The notes: a model not told the origin generated them from the sequence alone. Shown: positions 53,637 to 63,186, counted from the stretch's first letter. The stretch: 64,000 bases of DNA from Roseburia faecis (GCF_001406815.1 NZ_CVRR01000006.1:31397-95396), one strand, 5' to 3'. Translations and numbers: made by a program.

Positions 53637-53864
53637 CCTTCTTTCACCTCCGATCTTTTTATTTTTCTTTCTCCAAACTTTTCCGATAGCTATTATGTTA
53701 ACATCATTTTTCTTATTTCGCAAGCAGATTATCTCTCATCATCATTTTTCTGTATGATTGGCTTTTTAACTGTAACATCTTAACGCTTTGAAATATTTAA
53801 TTTGTAGAATATTTTCAAAAATCATAAACTTCAACATACGATGTATCAACATCCTTTTATGCAG

Positions 53865-53910
53865 AAACAGCAGGAAATCTATGATATCCATCATAAATTC
53901 CCTGCTGTTT
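53865..53910. terminator. Hairpin after the MNT-HEPN cluster
   Basis: AAACAGCAGG (53865-53874) pairs with CCTGCTGTTT (53901-53910), with an inner ATGAT/ATCAT pair. It lies just past the stop of the gene ending at 53916. The T run is better on the plus strand, so direction is uncertain. Confidence 0.55.
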
Positions 53911-53915
53911 TCTTC

Positions 53916-54218
53916 TTATTTCACATCTTCCCAGAATTCATTCCACTCACCGCCACCCATAGTGACAAAATATTTCAGCCAGACCTTCCACTGATCCATC
54001 TCTTCATCCGTCTCATGATCCTTAATCACCGAAAGCAGCCGATCCATCCGCACCATATAATCCGGATCTTTTACAAAATGCTTTTCATCATAATAGCGTT
54101 TTAATTTATGTATTGCTGCAATTGCGGCTTTTTCCGTAAATCGTTCCTGTTCGGGTGCACAGTTATATTCCGGCACAGAATGAATGTAGTTCACACACGC
54201 ACGATACCACTTTGTCAT
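53916..54218 (-). CDS. Hypothetical protein downstream of the HEPN remnant
   Basis: A 100-residue soluble protein rich in Trp, Tyr and charged residues (MTKWYRACVNYIHSVPEYNC ... EKAAIAAIHKLKRYYDEKHFVKDPDYMVRMDRLLSVIKDHETDEEMDQWKVWLKYFVTMGGGEWNEFWEDVK). I do not recognise the family. Its ATG overlaps the stop of the truncated HEPN gene by four bases, so it is translated with it. It could be a third member of the toxin-antitoxin unit or a passenger. Confidence 0.6.
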   Translation of the reverse strand: MTKWYRACVNYIHSVPEYNCAPEQERFTEKAAIAAIHKLKRYYDEKHFVKDPDYMVRMDRLLSVIKDHETDEEMDQWKVWLKYFVTMGGGEWNEFWEDVK

Positions 54219-54445
54219 AGCTGTTCTAACACCTCATCTCCATACCGGGCACGGATCTGCTGTTCCAACGAGACAAACACCCCAATATACTGATGCAGAA
54301 TTTTTTCAACCAGTTGCTGTGCTGCTTCTTCATTATAAATATGTGTGGCATCATTTCGATCACACAACATTTCCAGCCATACATCTTCCTGTTCTGCCCG
54401 ACCAAGCACCTGCAAATGTCTAACATACTGATCAAACTTTTTCAT
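54215..54445 (-). pseudogene. Truncated HEPN (HI0074/HepT-like) toxin gene
   Basis: The 76-residue frame begins MKKFDQYVRHLQVLGRAEQEDVWLEMLCDRNDATHIYNEEAAQQLVEKI. The family is about 130 residues: an N-terminal segment MKKFDxYxxxLxxL and, later, LWLDxLxxRNxxTHxYxEE with the catalytic RN...H. Here the two ends are joined with roughly 55-60 residues missing, in frame. The RNDATH motif is kept, but the four-helix fold should be broken. It overlaps the end of the nucleotidyltransferase remnant, as intact pairs do. Confidence 0.72.
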
Positions 54446-54745
54446 ATAAAACAACCCCATCTTTCTCTATCTCGGATACCAATTCAGATGACATGTATTT
54501 ATCATCCATATTGATAATATCCACTTTAAAAGCGACCACAGATCTTCATTTAAACTATCTGACAAACCTCCAAAATCTGCACATCCATAAATCGCCAGAT
54601 CGATATCGCTTTTTGGCATATTAGTTCCACGCGCACGTGATCCAAATAATACTACTTTTTTTACCTGATATTTTTTTGAAATTTCCACTATCTGCCGATA
54701 TACATTTTGTATGTTACGGTCCTGATTCTCTTTCATCACAATCAT
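54432..54745 (-). pseudogene. Frameshifted MNT nucleotidyltransferase antitoxin gene (MntA-like)
   Basis: The N-terminus carries a minimal nucleotidyltransferase domain: VKKVVLFGSRARGTNMPKSDIDLAIYG with GS...DxD. At about 54525-54532 one base is missing in an A/T run after WSLLK: the encoded end WILSIWMINTCHLNWYPR is an out-of-frame read, while the other frame gives VDIINMDDKYMSSELVSEIEKDGVVLYEK, the normal family C-terminus. Intact MntA AMPylates HepT. With the HEPN partner truncated as well, the pair looks decayed. Confidence 0.78.
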
Positions 54746-54813
54746 TATCCCTGTTTTCTGTTATTTCAGTAATCTTATTATACGCCAGATTCTATAAGGA
54801 ATGCAACCAGCCT

Positions 54814-55269
54814 CTACTTCTCCTCCGTCACAACCGGCACTTCCCGCTGTTCCACAGATGTAGAAAACACAATCTGCGTCTTTGTACGCCCAAACTGCTG
54901 CAGTTCATTGATAAAATGATCCAGCTGTGCCGTGGTCTCAAACAATGTCTCAATCAGCATCGAATAATCCCCTGTCACACAATTGCACTCCACCACATTT
55001 GGAATTTTTTCAATGAACGGATAAAATACCGGCTTCTGCAGCGGCTCCACCTCCAGATTGATGAAAGCCTTAATATGGTAATTAAGATACAGTGGATTTA
55101 CCCTTGCCGTGTAGCCGATGATCACACCCTCGTGTTCAAGTTTTTCAATTCTTGCAGACACCGACGGCGATGACAAAAATACCTGTGCGGCAATCTCCTT
55201 GAGCGGTGTGCGGGCATTTTTCTGCAGAATCTGTATGATTTTTTTATCTACTTTATCCAGTTTTTTCAT
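54814..55269 (-). CDS. Lrp/AsnC-family transcriptional regulator
   Basis: A 151-residue Lrp-type regulator: MKKLDKVDKKIIQILQKNARTPLKEIAAQVFLSSPSVSARIEKLEHEGVIIGYTARVNPLYLNYHIKAFINLEV, then the RAM ligand domain with ECNCVTGDYSMLIETLFETTAQLDHFINELQQFGRTKTQIVFST. The start at 55269 aligns with the family; the ORF extends to 55302 without a ribosome site. It diverges from aspA, which it may regulate in response to amino acids. Confidence 0.92.
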   Translation of the reverse strand: MKKLDKVDKKIIQILQKNARTPLKEIAAQVFLSSPSVSARIEKLEHEGVIIGYTARVNPLYLNYHIKAFINLEVEPLQKPVFYPFIEKIPNVVECNCVTGDYSMLIETLFETTAQLDHFINELQQFGRTKTQIVFSTSVEQREVPVVTEEK

Positions 55270-55301
55270 GACACAAACCTCGATTTTTCCATAAATACGC
55301 A

Positions 55302-55337
55302 AAGAAGGACACCTGCTTAGACGCCTGTGTCCTTCTT
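55302..55337 (-). promoter_or_regulatory. Attenuator-like hairpin in the lrp leader
   Basis: Minus strand AAGAAGGACAC (55327-55337) pairs with GTGTCCTTCTT (55302-55312) around a 14-base loop, followed by TGCG rather than a T run. It lies between the promoter at 55366-55393 and the start at 55269, so it may act on mRNA stability or translation. Confidence 0.55.
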
Positions 55338-55365
55338 TTCACAATCATTTTTAAATTATGAGGTC

Positions 55366-55393
55366 ATTATAGCACAGGTATTTACATTTGCAA
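55366..55393 (-). promoter_or_regulatory. Promoter of the Lrp-family gene
   Basis: Minus strand TTGCAA (55388-55393), 16-bp spacer, TATAAT (55366-55371). The rest of the 55303-55634 gap holds the hairpin and the aspA promoter. Confidence 0.65.
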
Positions 55394-55530
55394 TCCCCAA
55401 TAACAGCTCATTTTTTATATCTCGCTCCTGTAAAATTGCCTTATTTTATTAGGTTTCCTCTATTTTTTCTTTATTTTATTTGGCAATGTTTCTTAATCTC
55501 TGGCTGTTTTTCCAAATATCGCTTAAAGTA

Positions 55531-55559
55531 TTTACCTTTGATGTCAGGAGTGCTATTCT
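55531..55559 (+). promoter_or_regulatory. Candidate aspA promoter
   Basis: TTTACC (55531-55536), 17-bp spacer, TATTCT (55554-55559), 75 bp before the start at 55635. Weak match to consensus. Confidence 0.4.
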
Positions 55560-55634
55560 CGTCCCATTGAAAAAAGCGCGCAGAAAAGAAACAAACAGAC
55601 AACTGATAACAGAAGAATATAAGGAGATCAAATT

Positions 55635-57053
55635 ATGAAAGAATACATGCGTTTAGAATCAGATTCCATCGGAACCATGGAAGTACCCGAAGATGCTTAT
55701 TACGGAGTACAGGCTTTACGGGCAAAAGAAAACTTCCCGATCACCGGCACCCGGTTACACCCCGTTTTCATTAAAAACCTTGCAAAAATAAAACGGGCAG
55801 CCGCCATTACCAACCGGAAAGCCGGAATGTTGAAACCGGAAATTGCCAACGCCATCGAATCGGCATGTAACGAAGTCGTCTGTGGCATGTTTGACAAAGA
55901 ATTCATTGTCGACGGCATCCAAGGCGGTGCCGGAACAAGTGCCAACATGAACATGAACGAAGTCATTGCCAACCGCGCCATCGAAATGCTCTGTGGCAGA
56001 AAAGGAGACTACACCATTGTTCATCCAAACGACCACGTCAATATGGCACAGTCGACAAACGATGTCATTCCAACCGCCGGAAAATTAACGGTTCTCGATC
56101 TTCTCAAACCTTTAGACAAAAGCCTTTCCCTTTTAACCGATGCATTATATGACAAAGCTGCAGCGTTTGATCACATCGTAAAAATCGGACGTACACAGCT
56201 CGAAGACGCTGTGCCGATGCGTCTGGGTCAGACGTTCCATTCTTATGCCACCATGATTTCCCGTGACCGTGACCGTCTTACAAAAGTCCGCACGGAAATG
56301 TATCCCGTAAACATGGGCGCAACCGCTATCGGCACAGCAATCAATACGTCCCCGTTTTATCTGGATAATATTGTACCAACCCTTGGAAAAATCACCGGCT
56401 ACCCGCTGACCCAGGCCGACGATCTGTTTGATGCCACCGAGAATCTGGACGGATTTGTACGCGTTTCCTCCTGCCTGAAAGCATGTGCGGTCAACTTATC
56501 CAAAATGTGTAATGACCTGCGTATCCTTGCAAGCGGGCCAAAAGCCGGGTTCGGTGAGATTACACTTCCGGCTATGCAGAATGGTTCTTCCATTATGCCC
56601 GGCAAAATCAACCCAGTCATCCCGGAAGTTGTCTCGCAGGTTGCGTTTCATATTATCGGTCACGACACGACCATCACTATGGCGGCAGAAGCCGGTCAGA
56701 TGGAATTAAACGCTTTTGAACCGGTTGTTTTTTACAATCTTTTTGACTCCATTACCACACTGACACACGCAGTGGATACTCTGACCACCAACTGCATCCT
56801 CGGCATCACTGCAAATGAAAAACGCTGCCGCGAACTTCTCGATGCAAGCGTCGGTATCACCACCGCCCTGTGTCCGTACATCGGCTACAAAAAAGCTGCA
56901 AGTCTGGCAAAAGAATCCTTAAAAACAGATATTCCAGTTAAAACTCTTGTATTGAAATACGGTCTGTTAAAAGAAAACGAACTGGATTCTATTCTCGATC
57001 CTTATGCAATGACCGAAGCCAGAACCAGACAGACACAGGCAAAAGCCGTATAA
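55635..57053 (+). CDS. aspA: Aspartate ammonia-lyase
   Basis: A 472-residue member of the fumarase/aspartase family that deaminates aspartate to fumarate. It shows MRLESDSIGTMEVPEDAYYGVQALRAKENFPITG, GGAGTSANMNMNEVIANRA, HPNDHVNMAQSTNDVIPTA, GRTQLEDAVPMRLGQ and the signature GSSIMPGKINPVIPE (about 317-331) with the flexible catalytic loop. The specific motifs match aspartase rather than fumarase C. AAGGAG precedes the ATG. Aspartase could feed fumarate respiration or nitrogen release. Confidence 0.94.
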   Translation: MKEYMRLESDSIGTMEVPEDAYYGVQALRAKENFPITGTRLHPVFIKNLAKIKRAAAITNRKAGMLKPEIANAIESACNEVVCGMFDKEFIVDGIQGGAGTSANMNMNEVIANRAIEMLCGRKGDYTIVHPNDHVNMAQSTNDVIPTAGKLTVLDLLKPLDKSLSLLTDALYDKAAAFDHIVKIGRTQLEDAVPMRLGQTFHSYATMISRDRDRLTKVRTEMYPVNMGATAIGTAINTSPFYLDNIVPTLGKITGYPLTQADDLFDATENLDGFVRVSSCLKACAVNLSKMCNDLRILASGPKAGFGEITLPAMQNGSSIMPGKINPVIPEVVSQVAFHIIGHDTTITMAAEAGQMELNAFEPVVFYNLFDSITTLTHAVDTLTTNCILGITANEKRCRELLDASVGITTALCPYIGYKKAASLAKESLKTDIPVKTLVLKYGLLKENELDSILDPYAMTEARTRQTQAKAV

Positions 57054-57122
57054 TAAGATTTATCTTTTGTGCAAACTATGCTATAGTAATGGCGTAAACC
57101 ACTACACAAGGAGGTACTCATA

Positions 57123-57455
57123 ATGGAAACAGTAACAGAAGTAGTTAAAAACATGGCCGGCGGAGATGGCGAAGTAACCATCAAACGCATCCTCGGAGAA
57201 AAAGAATTAAACGGAAAATGTGGTCTGTATGCACAGGTAACCATTCAGCCGGGATCTTCTCTTGGTTATCACGAACATAAAAATGAAAGCGAGACTTATT
57301 ACATTCTTTCCGGTACCGCAGAATATAACGATAACGGAACCACACGCACTGTAAAAGCCGGAGATGTAACCTATACACCAGACGGATGCGGACACGCTTT
57401 AAAACCGATTGGCAATGAGCCGGTTGTATTTATGGCTCTGATCATCTTTGATTAA
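57123..57455 (+). CDS. Cupin-domain protein
   Basis: A 110-residue single-cupin protein. The two cupin motifs are present: GSSLGYHEHKNESETYYILSGTAEYND (metal ligands His-x-His and Glu) and GDVTYTPDGCGHALKPIGNEP (third His). Small metal-binding cupins act as isomerases, dioxygenases or sensors; function is not assignable. AGGAGG precedes the start. Confidence 0.9.
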   Translation: METVTEVVKNMAGGDGEVTIKRILGEKELNGKCGLYAQVTIQPGSSLGYHEHKNESETYYILSGTAEYNDNGTTRTVKAGDVTYTPDGCGHALKPIGNEPVVFMALIIFD

Positions 57456-57478
57456 TTTATTTTAGAAACATGCAAAAG

Positions 57479-57506
57479 GACCGGCTATCCCAAAAGGCAG
57501 CCGGTC
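57479..57506. terminator. Hairpin after the cupin gene
   Basis: GACCGGCT (57479-57486) pairs with AGCCGGTC (57499-57506), followed by TTAAAG; a weak intrinsic terminator. Confidence 0.5.
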
Positions 57507-57567
57507 TTAAAGCTGGCAGAACTCTTTCCCATATCTGAGGCGGGGCCAAACGTGGAAGATGGATGAA

Positions 57568-58875
57568 TTAAATAAATGCAATCATATACAGCGGCAATGT
57601 AATGATACCATCTTCGCCCACACCGATATTTCCATCTGCAAATTTATACCCATAAGAAATATCTTTATGATTCTTCATAAGTGACTTTAAGGAATTTGCC
57701 CTCGTATTTCCGCCTTTTACTTCAATCGGAACTACCATTCCATCTTTTTGGATCACTACATCTATTTCTCTTTTCGTTGTCTCATTTTTATAAAAATATA
57801 ACTGATATCCCTTTTTATACAGAGCATCTGTTATTGCATATTCATAGATACCGCCTTTGGAATTTCCCTCTAAAGTGTTTTCTACAATATGCTGTTTTAA
57901 TGAAAAGTCCTTCATCGCCATCAACAATGATAAATCAGTTGTATAAGCCCGGAAAAAATCATCTCTTGCATAATCATCCAGATCAAATCTGACATCCGTC
58001 ACAAGTTTACTTAAATGTACCATATCTGCACGAAGCAACCACTCAATACTTGAAAAATACTTTTGTGCTCTGCCTCCATGCTCAACTTCTTTATATTGAA
58101 ATTTGTGGTTTTCTTTATCAAGCAGCTGCTTTGCAAGTGAAAGATAACATTTCTCTGCTTTTACCTTTTCTTCCGCAGTTGCATAATGTGCTATATCATA
58201 CTGATATCCCAATAAGAGGCTCCTCTGTATCTTATCAACCTCTCTGAAATCCTTTGTATCTACATATTTCTGTACAGCTTCCGGCATACCACCTATTGCT
58301 ATATACTGTCTGTAATAATTCATCATTTGGGAATGAATCGCCTCAGGTATCACGGTCTTTGATTCCAGATATCCGCAGAGGTTTCCGATCATGTCTTCAG
58401 AAATCCCCATTCCCCAGAGAAACTCTTCAAAATCAATCCCATACATTCTCAGATAATCAACATAACCGACCGGATAAGACGATGCACGTTTATAATCGAT
58501 TCCAAGAAGCGATCCCGACACAATAACATCATATCTGTTATCGATTGCCCAGAATTTAAGGGATGTGATTGCTTCCTGGCACTCTTGAATCTCATCGAGA
58601 AAAATCAAAGTTTTCCCTGGCAGAATTTTCTTTTCAGGAAAGCGGAAACGCATAGCCATAACCATATTATCTACCGTAAGATCACCGGAAAAAATGTCAA
58701 CGGCAGAAACCATCTGCTTAAAGTTGATTTCAAGCAGTTCCTCATAATTGTCTTCTGCAAACCGTTCAATAATATATGTTTTTCCTGTTTGCCTGGCTCC
58801 CTGTACAACAAGGCATTTTTTATTTTTTGTGTTAACCCAGTTTTTTATTGAAGCAATTGCTTTTCTTTTTAACAT
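57568..58875 (-). CDS. AAA ATPase with DUF4143 domain
   Basis: A 435-residue protein of the widespread ATP-binding/DUF4143 family. Walker A VVQGARQTGKTYIIERFAE (about 23-41), Walker B LIFLDEIQECQEAITSLKFW, sensor VIVSGSLLGIDYKR, then a DUF4143 C-terminus ending in a PD-(D/E)XK-like strand (KRETTKREIDVVIQKDGMVVPIEVKGGNTRANSLKSL). The DVVI...EVKGG pattern is nuclease-like. Role unknown; often encoded singly, as here. Two CAAAATGTTGA words near 58917 and 58951 precede it and might be an operator. Confidence 0.88.
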   Translation of the reverse strand: MLKRKAIASIKNWVNTKNKKCLVVQGARQTGKTYIIERFAEDNYEELLEINFKQMVSAVDIFSGDLTVDNMVMAMRFRFPEKKILPGKTLIFLDEIQECQEAITSLKFWAIDNRYDVIVSGSLLGIDYKRASSYPVGYVDYLRMYGIDFEEFLWGMGISEDMIGNLCGYLESKTVIPEAIHSQMMNYYRQYIAIGGMPEAVQKYVDTKDFREVDKIQRSLLLGYQYDIAHYATAEEKVKAEKCYLSLAKQLLDKENHKFQYKEVEHGGRAQKYFSSIEWLLRADMVHLSKLVTDVRFDLDDYARDDFFRAYTTDLSLLMAMKDFSLKQHIVENTLEGNSKGGIYEYAITDALYKKGYQLYFYKNETTKREIDVVIQKDGMVVPIEVKGGNTRANSLKSLMKNHKDISYGYKFADGNIGVGEDGIITLPLYMIAFI

Positions 58876-59073
58876 AATACCCCCATCAACAAAATTTCTT
58901 TCTACCAGTGCGTATTATCAACATTTTGGAAAGTAAAAATGTATTTGATGTCAACATTTTGCATTATTGTATCATTGCTATAGTTCTTAATCAAGTATAA
59001 TATGCCATAATTTTATTCTTTCCCATAATAAACCAACTTAACATTATTAGATATTGTCACTATGCCATTACAT

Positions 59074-59112
59074 AAAAAAAAGACCAACGATCCATCTTCT
59101 GAATCGTTGGTC
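59074..59112 (-). terminator. Terminator of rpsF-ssb-rpsR
   Basis: Minus strand GACCAACGAT (59103-59112) pairs with ATCGTTGGTC (59082-59091), followed by eight T. About 67 bp past the rpsR stop. Confidence 0.9.
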
Positions 59113-59178
59113 AAATGTTGTGTCAAACTTGTGTCAACGCTACGTTTCCAAACGCTGAAACCCTTGGTATTACTAGAC

Positions 59179-59436
59179 CTATTCGCAAACGTATGGCATC
59201 ATAGCCAGATGACGTGCTCTCTTGATAGCAACTGTAAGAGCTCTCTGATGCTTTGCACAGTTTCCTGTGATACGACGAGGAAGGATCTTTCCTCTCTCAG
59301 AGATGTATCTCTTTAACTTGTTGATATCTTTATAATCGATGACATTATCTTTGCCACAGAATACACATACTTTTTTTCTTCTACGCATTGGTCTTCTCTT
59401 CATGGAAGATCCTTCAGCTGTTTTATTGAAAGCCAT
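59179..59436 (-). CDS. rpsR: 30S ribosomal protein S18
   Basis: An 85-residue S18 with the zinc-type [14 protein letters not shown] (about 28-41), the core [42 protein letters not shown] and a basic N-terminus. It is the third gene of the conserved rpsF-ssb-rpsR operon; its start is 41 bp after ssb. Confidence 0.97.
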   Translation of the reverse strand: MAFNKTAEGSSMKRRPMRRRKKVCVFCGKDNVIDYKDINKLKRYISERGKILPRRITGNCAKHQRALTVAIKRARHLAMMPYVCE

Positions 59437-59477
59437 GTTCTTTAACCTCCTATATGATGTTATGCTCTATGGAACAT

Positions 59478-59921
59478 TTAGTTGAATGGTAATTCTTCAT
59501 CAATTCCATCCGGAATATTCATGAAGCCATCTCCGGCAGCTCCGCTTGGTGATGGAGCAGAAGGTGCACCGCCGAAATCAGCATTTCCACCAGCTGCATT
59601 TTTGCTTTCCGCAAATTCTACGTTCTCTGCCACAACATCTGTGGTGTAAACGCGCTGTCCATCCTTGTTTGTATAACTGCCTGTCTGGATATGACCCTCG
59701 AGAACGAACTTGGTTCCCTTGCGGCCAAATCTCTCCAAAAACTCTGCTGTCTTGCTAAATGCAACACAACTAATGAAATCCGCTGTCTGATCCTCATTGT
59801 TCCGGCGGAACCGACGGTCAACTGCCAGTGTAAATCTTGCAATCGCACTGGAACTCTCCCCCTGAGAGTAACGAACTTCTGCGTCTCTGGTTAATCTACC
59901 CATAAGAATGACTTTATTCAT
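59478..59921 (-). CDS. ssb: Single-stranded DNA-binding protein
   Basis: A 147-residue SSB: MNKVILMGRLTRDAEVRYSQGESSSAIARFTLAVDRRFRRNNEDQTADFISCVAFSKTAEFLERFGRKGTKFVLEGHIQTGSYTNKDGQRVYTTDVVAENVEF (OB fold), a flexible glycine/proline-rich linker and the acidic C-terminal tip DGIDEELPFN, which recruits partner proteins. Between rpsF and rpsR as usual. Confidence 0.97.
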   Translation of the reverse strand: MNKVILMGRLTRDAEVRYSQGESSSAIARFTLAVDRRFRRNNEDQTADFISCVAFSKTAEFLERFGRKGTKFVLEGHIQTGSYTNKDGQRVYTTDVVAENVEFAESKNAAGGNADFGGAPSAPSPSGAAGDGFMNIPDGIDEELPFN

Positions 59922-59942
59922 ACAATCTCCTACTTTCTTATA

Positions 59943-60233
59943 CTACTGCTCGTCTTTTCTAACGCATAAGAAACGAAGAACGTTGTCCATGATACGGACA
60001 TCCTGCTCAAGCTTAGCCGGAGCATCCGATGCTGCGTCGAACTGGATGAAGTAGTAGAATGCTTCGCTCATCTTCTGAACGTCGTAAGCTAACTTCTTCT
60101 TACCCCATTCTTCAACTTCTGTAACAGTACCGCCTGCACGAGTGATATACTCTTTTGCTTTCTCAACGGTTGCTGTTCTCGCATCATCTTCGATCTTTGC
60201 ACTGACAACGAGTGCTAATTCATACTTGTTCAT
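59943..60233 (-). CDS. rpsF: 30S ribosomal protein S6
   Basis: A 96-residue S6: MNKYELALVVSAKIEDDARTATVEKAKEYITRAGGTVTEVEEWGKKKLAYDVQKMSEAFYYFIQFDA ... LEQDVRIMDNVLRFLCVRKDE. First gene of the operon, preceded by AAAGGAGG. Upstream a hairpin CACAG/CTGTG could be part of an S6:S18 regulatory leader; that is not shown here. Confidence 0.97.
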   Translation of the reverse strand: MNKYELALVVSAKIEDDARTATVEKAKEYITRAGGTVTEVEEWGKKKLAYDVQKMSEAFYYFIQFDAASDAPAKLEQDVRIMDNVLRFLCVRKDEQ

Positions 60234-60313
60234 GCGAAATGTTACCTCCTTTTGGTCTCTGGCTCACAGAACATAGCCTGTGAACAAGGAAAAAATAGTT
60301 ATCACGAGGATAT

Positions 60314-60342
60314 ACTATACCATGTTTTATGCGGATTTTCAA
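60314..60342 (-). promoter_or_regulatory. Promoter of rpsF-ssb-rpsR
   Basis: Minus strand TTGAAA (60337-60342), 17-bp spacer, TATAGT (60314-60319). Confidence 0.75.
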
Positions 60343-60361
60343 GCCTTTTCTTTAACTTTAT

Positions 60362-60390
60362 TTGAGTTTTTCCCAAGATTATGTTATAGT
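60362..60390 (+). promoter_or_regulatory. Promoter of the pantothenate operon
   Basis: TTGAGT (60362-60367), 17-bp spacer, TATAGT (60385-60390), leaving a 150-base leader. The leader holds two TTACACAGGAT-like words about 30 bp apart; no known riboswitch was recognised. Confidence 0.65.
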
Positions 60391-60547
60391 GGGTTCTGAA
60401 CGGTATTCATACAGAAACTGTATCGACTGCGGTATATTTATGATGTATCGCCCCAAATGAATATGTGAGTCACCTTTACACAGGATTTCGACGGACACCT
60501 GTTACACAGGATCCGATCCATTTAATTACCAGAAGGAAGGTGGTAGC

Positions 60548-61426
60548 ATGAAAACAGGAATCATAGGCGCAGGGCGCGTAGGCTGCTCCCTTGGAAAATA
60601 TTTCCGGAGTAAAAACGCAGACCTTGTGGGATATTATGATACCAATGCCGCGGCCGCAAAAGAAGCCGCCGCGTTTACACAGACTGCCGGTTTCGATCAG
60701 GTGCAGCAACTGGTGCGTGAATCAGACATCCTCTTCATCACGACACCCGATTCGTTCCTTGTCCCCGTATGGGAGGAAATCAAAGGCATGTCACACAGGA
60801 ATCAGATTATATGTCATTGTAGTGGCGCACTTTCATCCGATTCATTTTCCGGAACCAAAGAAGCAGGAGTATCCTGCTGCTCGGTTCATCCCATGTTACC
60901 GTTCAGTAACAAATTTTCATCATACCAGCAATTAGAACATGCATTTTTTACCGTGGAAGGCCACCCACATGCCGTACAGGTCATCACCGACTTACTCACT
61001 TCCTATGGAAATGAAGTCTGCCGGATTGATGCCGCAGCCAAGCCAGAATATCATGCAGCTGCCAGCATCTTAAGCAATCAGGTGATCGCGGTACTTGATA
61101 CGGGGTACCGGCTTCTCGAAGACTGCGGATTTTCCCGCGAAAAAGCCGTTGCGGCAACTGCTGCACTGGTCCGTCAGAACATCGAAAATGTGCTCTCGCA
61201 GGGCTGTGTCCATGCACTGACCGGTCCGATCGAGCGTGGGGATGTCGCAACCGTGGAAAAGCACTTACACTGTTTAAACACAGAAGATGCCGCTTTGTAC
61301 CGCATGCTCGGCACACGGCTTCTGGCAATCGCAGAAGGAAAAAATCCAGCACAGAATTATGAAAACATGAGACATGTTTTACTTGCTGATAAACAGGAAA
61401 AAGAAAATGGAGGATCTCATAAATGA
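60548..61426 (+). CDS. Rossmann-fold/DUF2520 reductase, probable ketopantoate reductase
   Basis: A 292-residue NAD(P)-binding protein: [17 protein letters not shown] (3-19, GxGxxG), [43 protein letters not shown], and a C-terminal all-helical DUF2520 domain with a [21 protein letters not shown] segment. It is distinct from PanE but begins the operon leading to panB, panC and panD, which lacks panE. Ketopantoate reduction is therefore the likely job, comparable to the alternative reductase PanG. Its end overlaps panB by four bases. Confidence 0.8.
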   Translation: MKTGIIGAGRVGCSLGKYFRSKNADLVGYYDTNAAAAKEAAAFTQTAGFDQVQQLVRESDILFITTPDSFLVPVWEEIKGMSHRNQIICHCSGALSSDSFSGTKEAGVSCCSVHPMLPFSNKFSSYQQLEHAFFTVEGHPHAVQVITDLLTSYGNEVCRIDAAAKPEYHAAASILSNQVIAVLDTGYRLLEDCGFSREKAVAATAALVRQNIENVLSQGCVHALTGPIERGDVATVEKHLHCLNTEDAALYRMLGTRLLAIAEGKNPAQNYENMRHVLLADKQEKENGGSHK

Positions 61427-62250
61427 AAAATACGGTTGTAACTTTTCAGGAAGCAAAAGACAAGGGTGAAAAGCTTTCCATGCTGACCGCCTACGATTAT
61501 TCTACTGCCAGACTTATTGATGAGGCAGGCGTCAATGCCATTCTCGTCGGCGATTCCCTCGGAATGGTCGTTTTAGGATACGAAGACACGCTCTCCGTCA
61601 CCATGGAGGACATGATCCATCACAGCGCAGCGGTTGCCCGCGGCATCAAAGATACACTGCTCATCACCGACATGCCTTTTATGTCTTACCAGACTTCCGT
61701 CTATGACGCTGTTGTCAATGCCGGACGCCTGATGAAAGAAGGCCGTGCACAGGCAGTCAAGCTGGAAGGCGGAAAAGAAGTCTGCCCTCAGATCAAAGCC
61801 ATCGTAGACGCTTCCATCCCTGTTTGTGCCCATCTCGGTCTGACCCCGCAGTCTGTCAATGCCTTTGGCGGATTTAAGGTACAGGGAAAAGGCGAAGCTG
61901 CCGCACAGAAACTGCTTGATGATGCGCGTGCCGTTGAGGAAGCCGGAGCTTTTGCTGTTGTCTTAGAATGTGTGCCGCAGGCCCTTGCCACAAAGATTAC
62001 CGAGAGCATTCATATCCCGACCATCGGAATCGGTGCCGGTGCCGGATGCGACGGACAGGTACTTGTCTATCAGGATATGCTTGCCATGTATTCCAACATG
62101 AAACCGAAATTTGTCAAGCAGTTTGCACAGGTCGGTGAACAGATGCGCGAGGCATTCCGCACTTATAAAGAAGAAGTTGCTGCCGGAACGTTCCCCGGCC
62201 CGGAACATACCTTCAAGATGGATGAAACCGTCCTGGATAAATTATATTAA
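61423..62250 (+). CDS. panB: 3-methyl-2-oxobutanoate hydroxymethyltransferase
   Basis: PanB makes ketopantoate from ketoisovalerate and 5,10-methylene-THF. The 275-residue product has [115 protein letters not shown]. Length and motifs are standard. Confidence 0.97.
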   Translation: MKNTVVTFQEAKDKGEKLSMLTAYDYSTARLIDEAGVNAILVGDSLGMVVLGYEDTLSVTMEDMIHHSAAVARGIKDTLLITDMPFMSYQTSVYDAVVNAGRLMKEGRAQAVKLEGGKEVCPQIKAIVDASIPVCAHLGLTPQSVNAFGGFKVQGKGEAAAQKLLDDARAVEEAGAFAVVLECVPQALATKITESIHIPTIGIGAGAGCDGQVLVYQDMLAMYSNMKPKFVKQFAQVGEQMREAFRTYKEEVAAGTFPGPEHTFKMDETVLDKLY

Positions 62251-62330
62251 GACATTCCTACGGAATCATTCGCATTGTTTTGTCAAATAACAATAAAACC
62301 AAATTACAATGAAAATCAGGAGATTATAAA

Positions 62331-63176
62331 ATGGAAATATATGGAGAAATCAGTAAAGTAAGAGCTGCCGTAAAGGCATGGAAAAAAGAAGGATTAACCG
62401 TCGGATTCGTACCGACCATGGGCTATCTGCATGAAGGACACAAAAGCCTGATTGATGCAGCCAGAAAGGAAAATGACCGTGTCGTTGTCAGTATTTTTGT
62501 AAACCCGATGCAGTTCGGACCAACCGAAGATCTGGAGAGTTATCCGCGCGACCTCAAAAAAGATGCTGCATTGTGCGAAGCTGCAGGTGTAGATATCATC
62601 TTTCATCCGGAACCGGAGGAAATGTATGCCGACGGCTTCTGTTCCTATGTGGATATGAATGGTCTTACCACCGAACTCTGTGGAAAAAGCCGTCCGATTC
62701 ACTTCCGCGGCGTGCAGACCGTTGTATTGAAACTCTTCCACATTGTAACTCCGGACCGCGCATACTTTGGTCAGAAAGATGCCCAGCAGCTTGCCGTCAT
62801 CCGTCGCATGGTCAAAGACTTAAATGTGGATACCCGGATCATCGGCTGCCCGATCATCCGTGAAGCAGACGGACTGGCAAAGAGCTCCAGAAACACTTAT
62901 TTAAACGCCGAAGAACGTCAGGCGGCACTTGTGTTAAGCCGCAGCTTAAAAGCCGGAAAAGCCCTTGTGGATGCCGGAGAAACACGCGCTTGTGTCATCA
63001 AGTCTGCAATCACAGCAGAGATTGAAAAAGAGCCGCTTGCCAAGATTGATTACGTGGATGTCGTTGACTTTGACACCATTACTCCGGTCGAAAAACTCGA
63101 AGGTTCCATTCTTGTAGCCATTGCCGTATACATTGGCAAAACCAGACTGATCGATAACTTTATCGTGGAAAAATAG
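62331..63176 (+). CDS. panC: Pantoate-beta-alanine ligase
   Basis: PanC condenses pantoate with beta-alanine. The 281-residue product has [18 protein letters not shown] (24-41, HIGH-like HEGH), [57 protein letters not shown] and [10 protein letters not shown] (KMSKS-like). It follows panB after 80 bp and precedes panD by 10 bp. Confidence 0.97.
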   Translation: MEIYGEISKVRAAVKAWKKEGLTVGFVPTMGYLHEGHKSLIDAARKENDRVVVSIFVNPMQFGPTEDLESYPRDLKKDAALCEAAGVDIIFHPEPEEMYADGFCSYVDMNGLTTELCGKSRPIHFRGVQTVVLKLFHIVTPDRAYFGQKDAQQLAVIRRMVKDLNVDTRIIGCPIIREADGLAKSSRNTYLNAEERQAALVLSRSLKAGKALVDAGETRACVIKSAITAEIEKEPLAKIDYVDVVDFDTITPVEKLEGSILVAIAVYIGKTRLIDNFIVEK

Positions 63177-63186
63177 GAGATTACTC

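Noticed and set aside
60240..60300. Hairpin in the rpsF leader considered as an S6:S18 autoregulatory RNA
   Set aside because: A CACAG/CTGTG stem exists, but the diagnostic bulge sequence could not be confirmed.
60391..60547. Pan-operon leader considered as a pan-motif or other riboswitch
   Set aside because: Only two short repeated words were seen; no convincing conserved fold could be assigned by eye.
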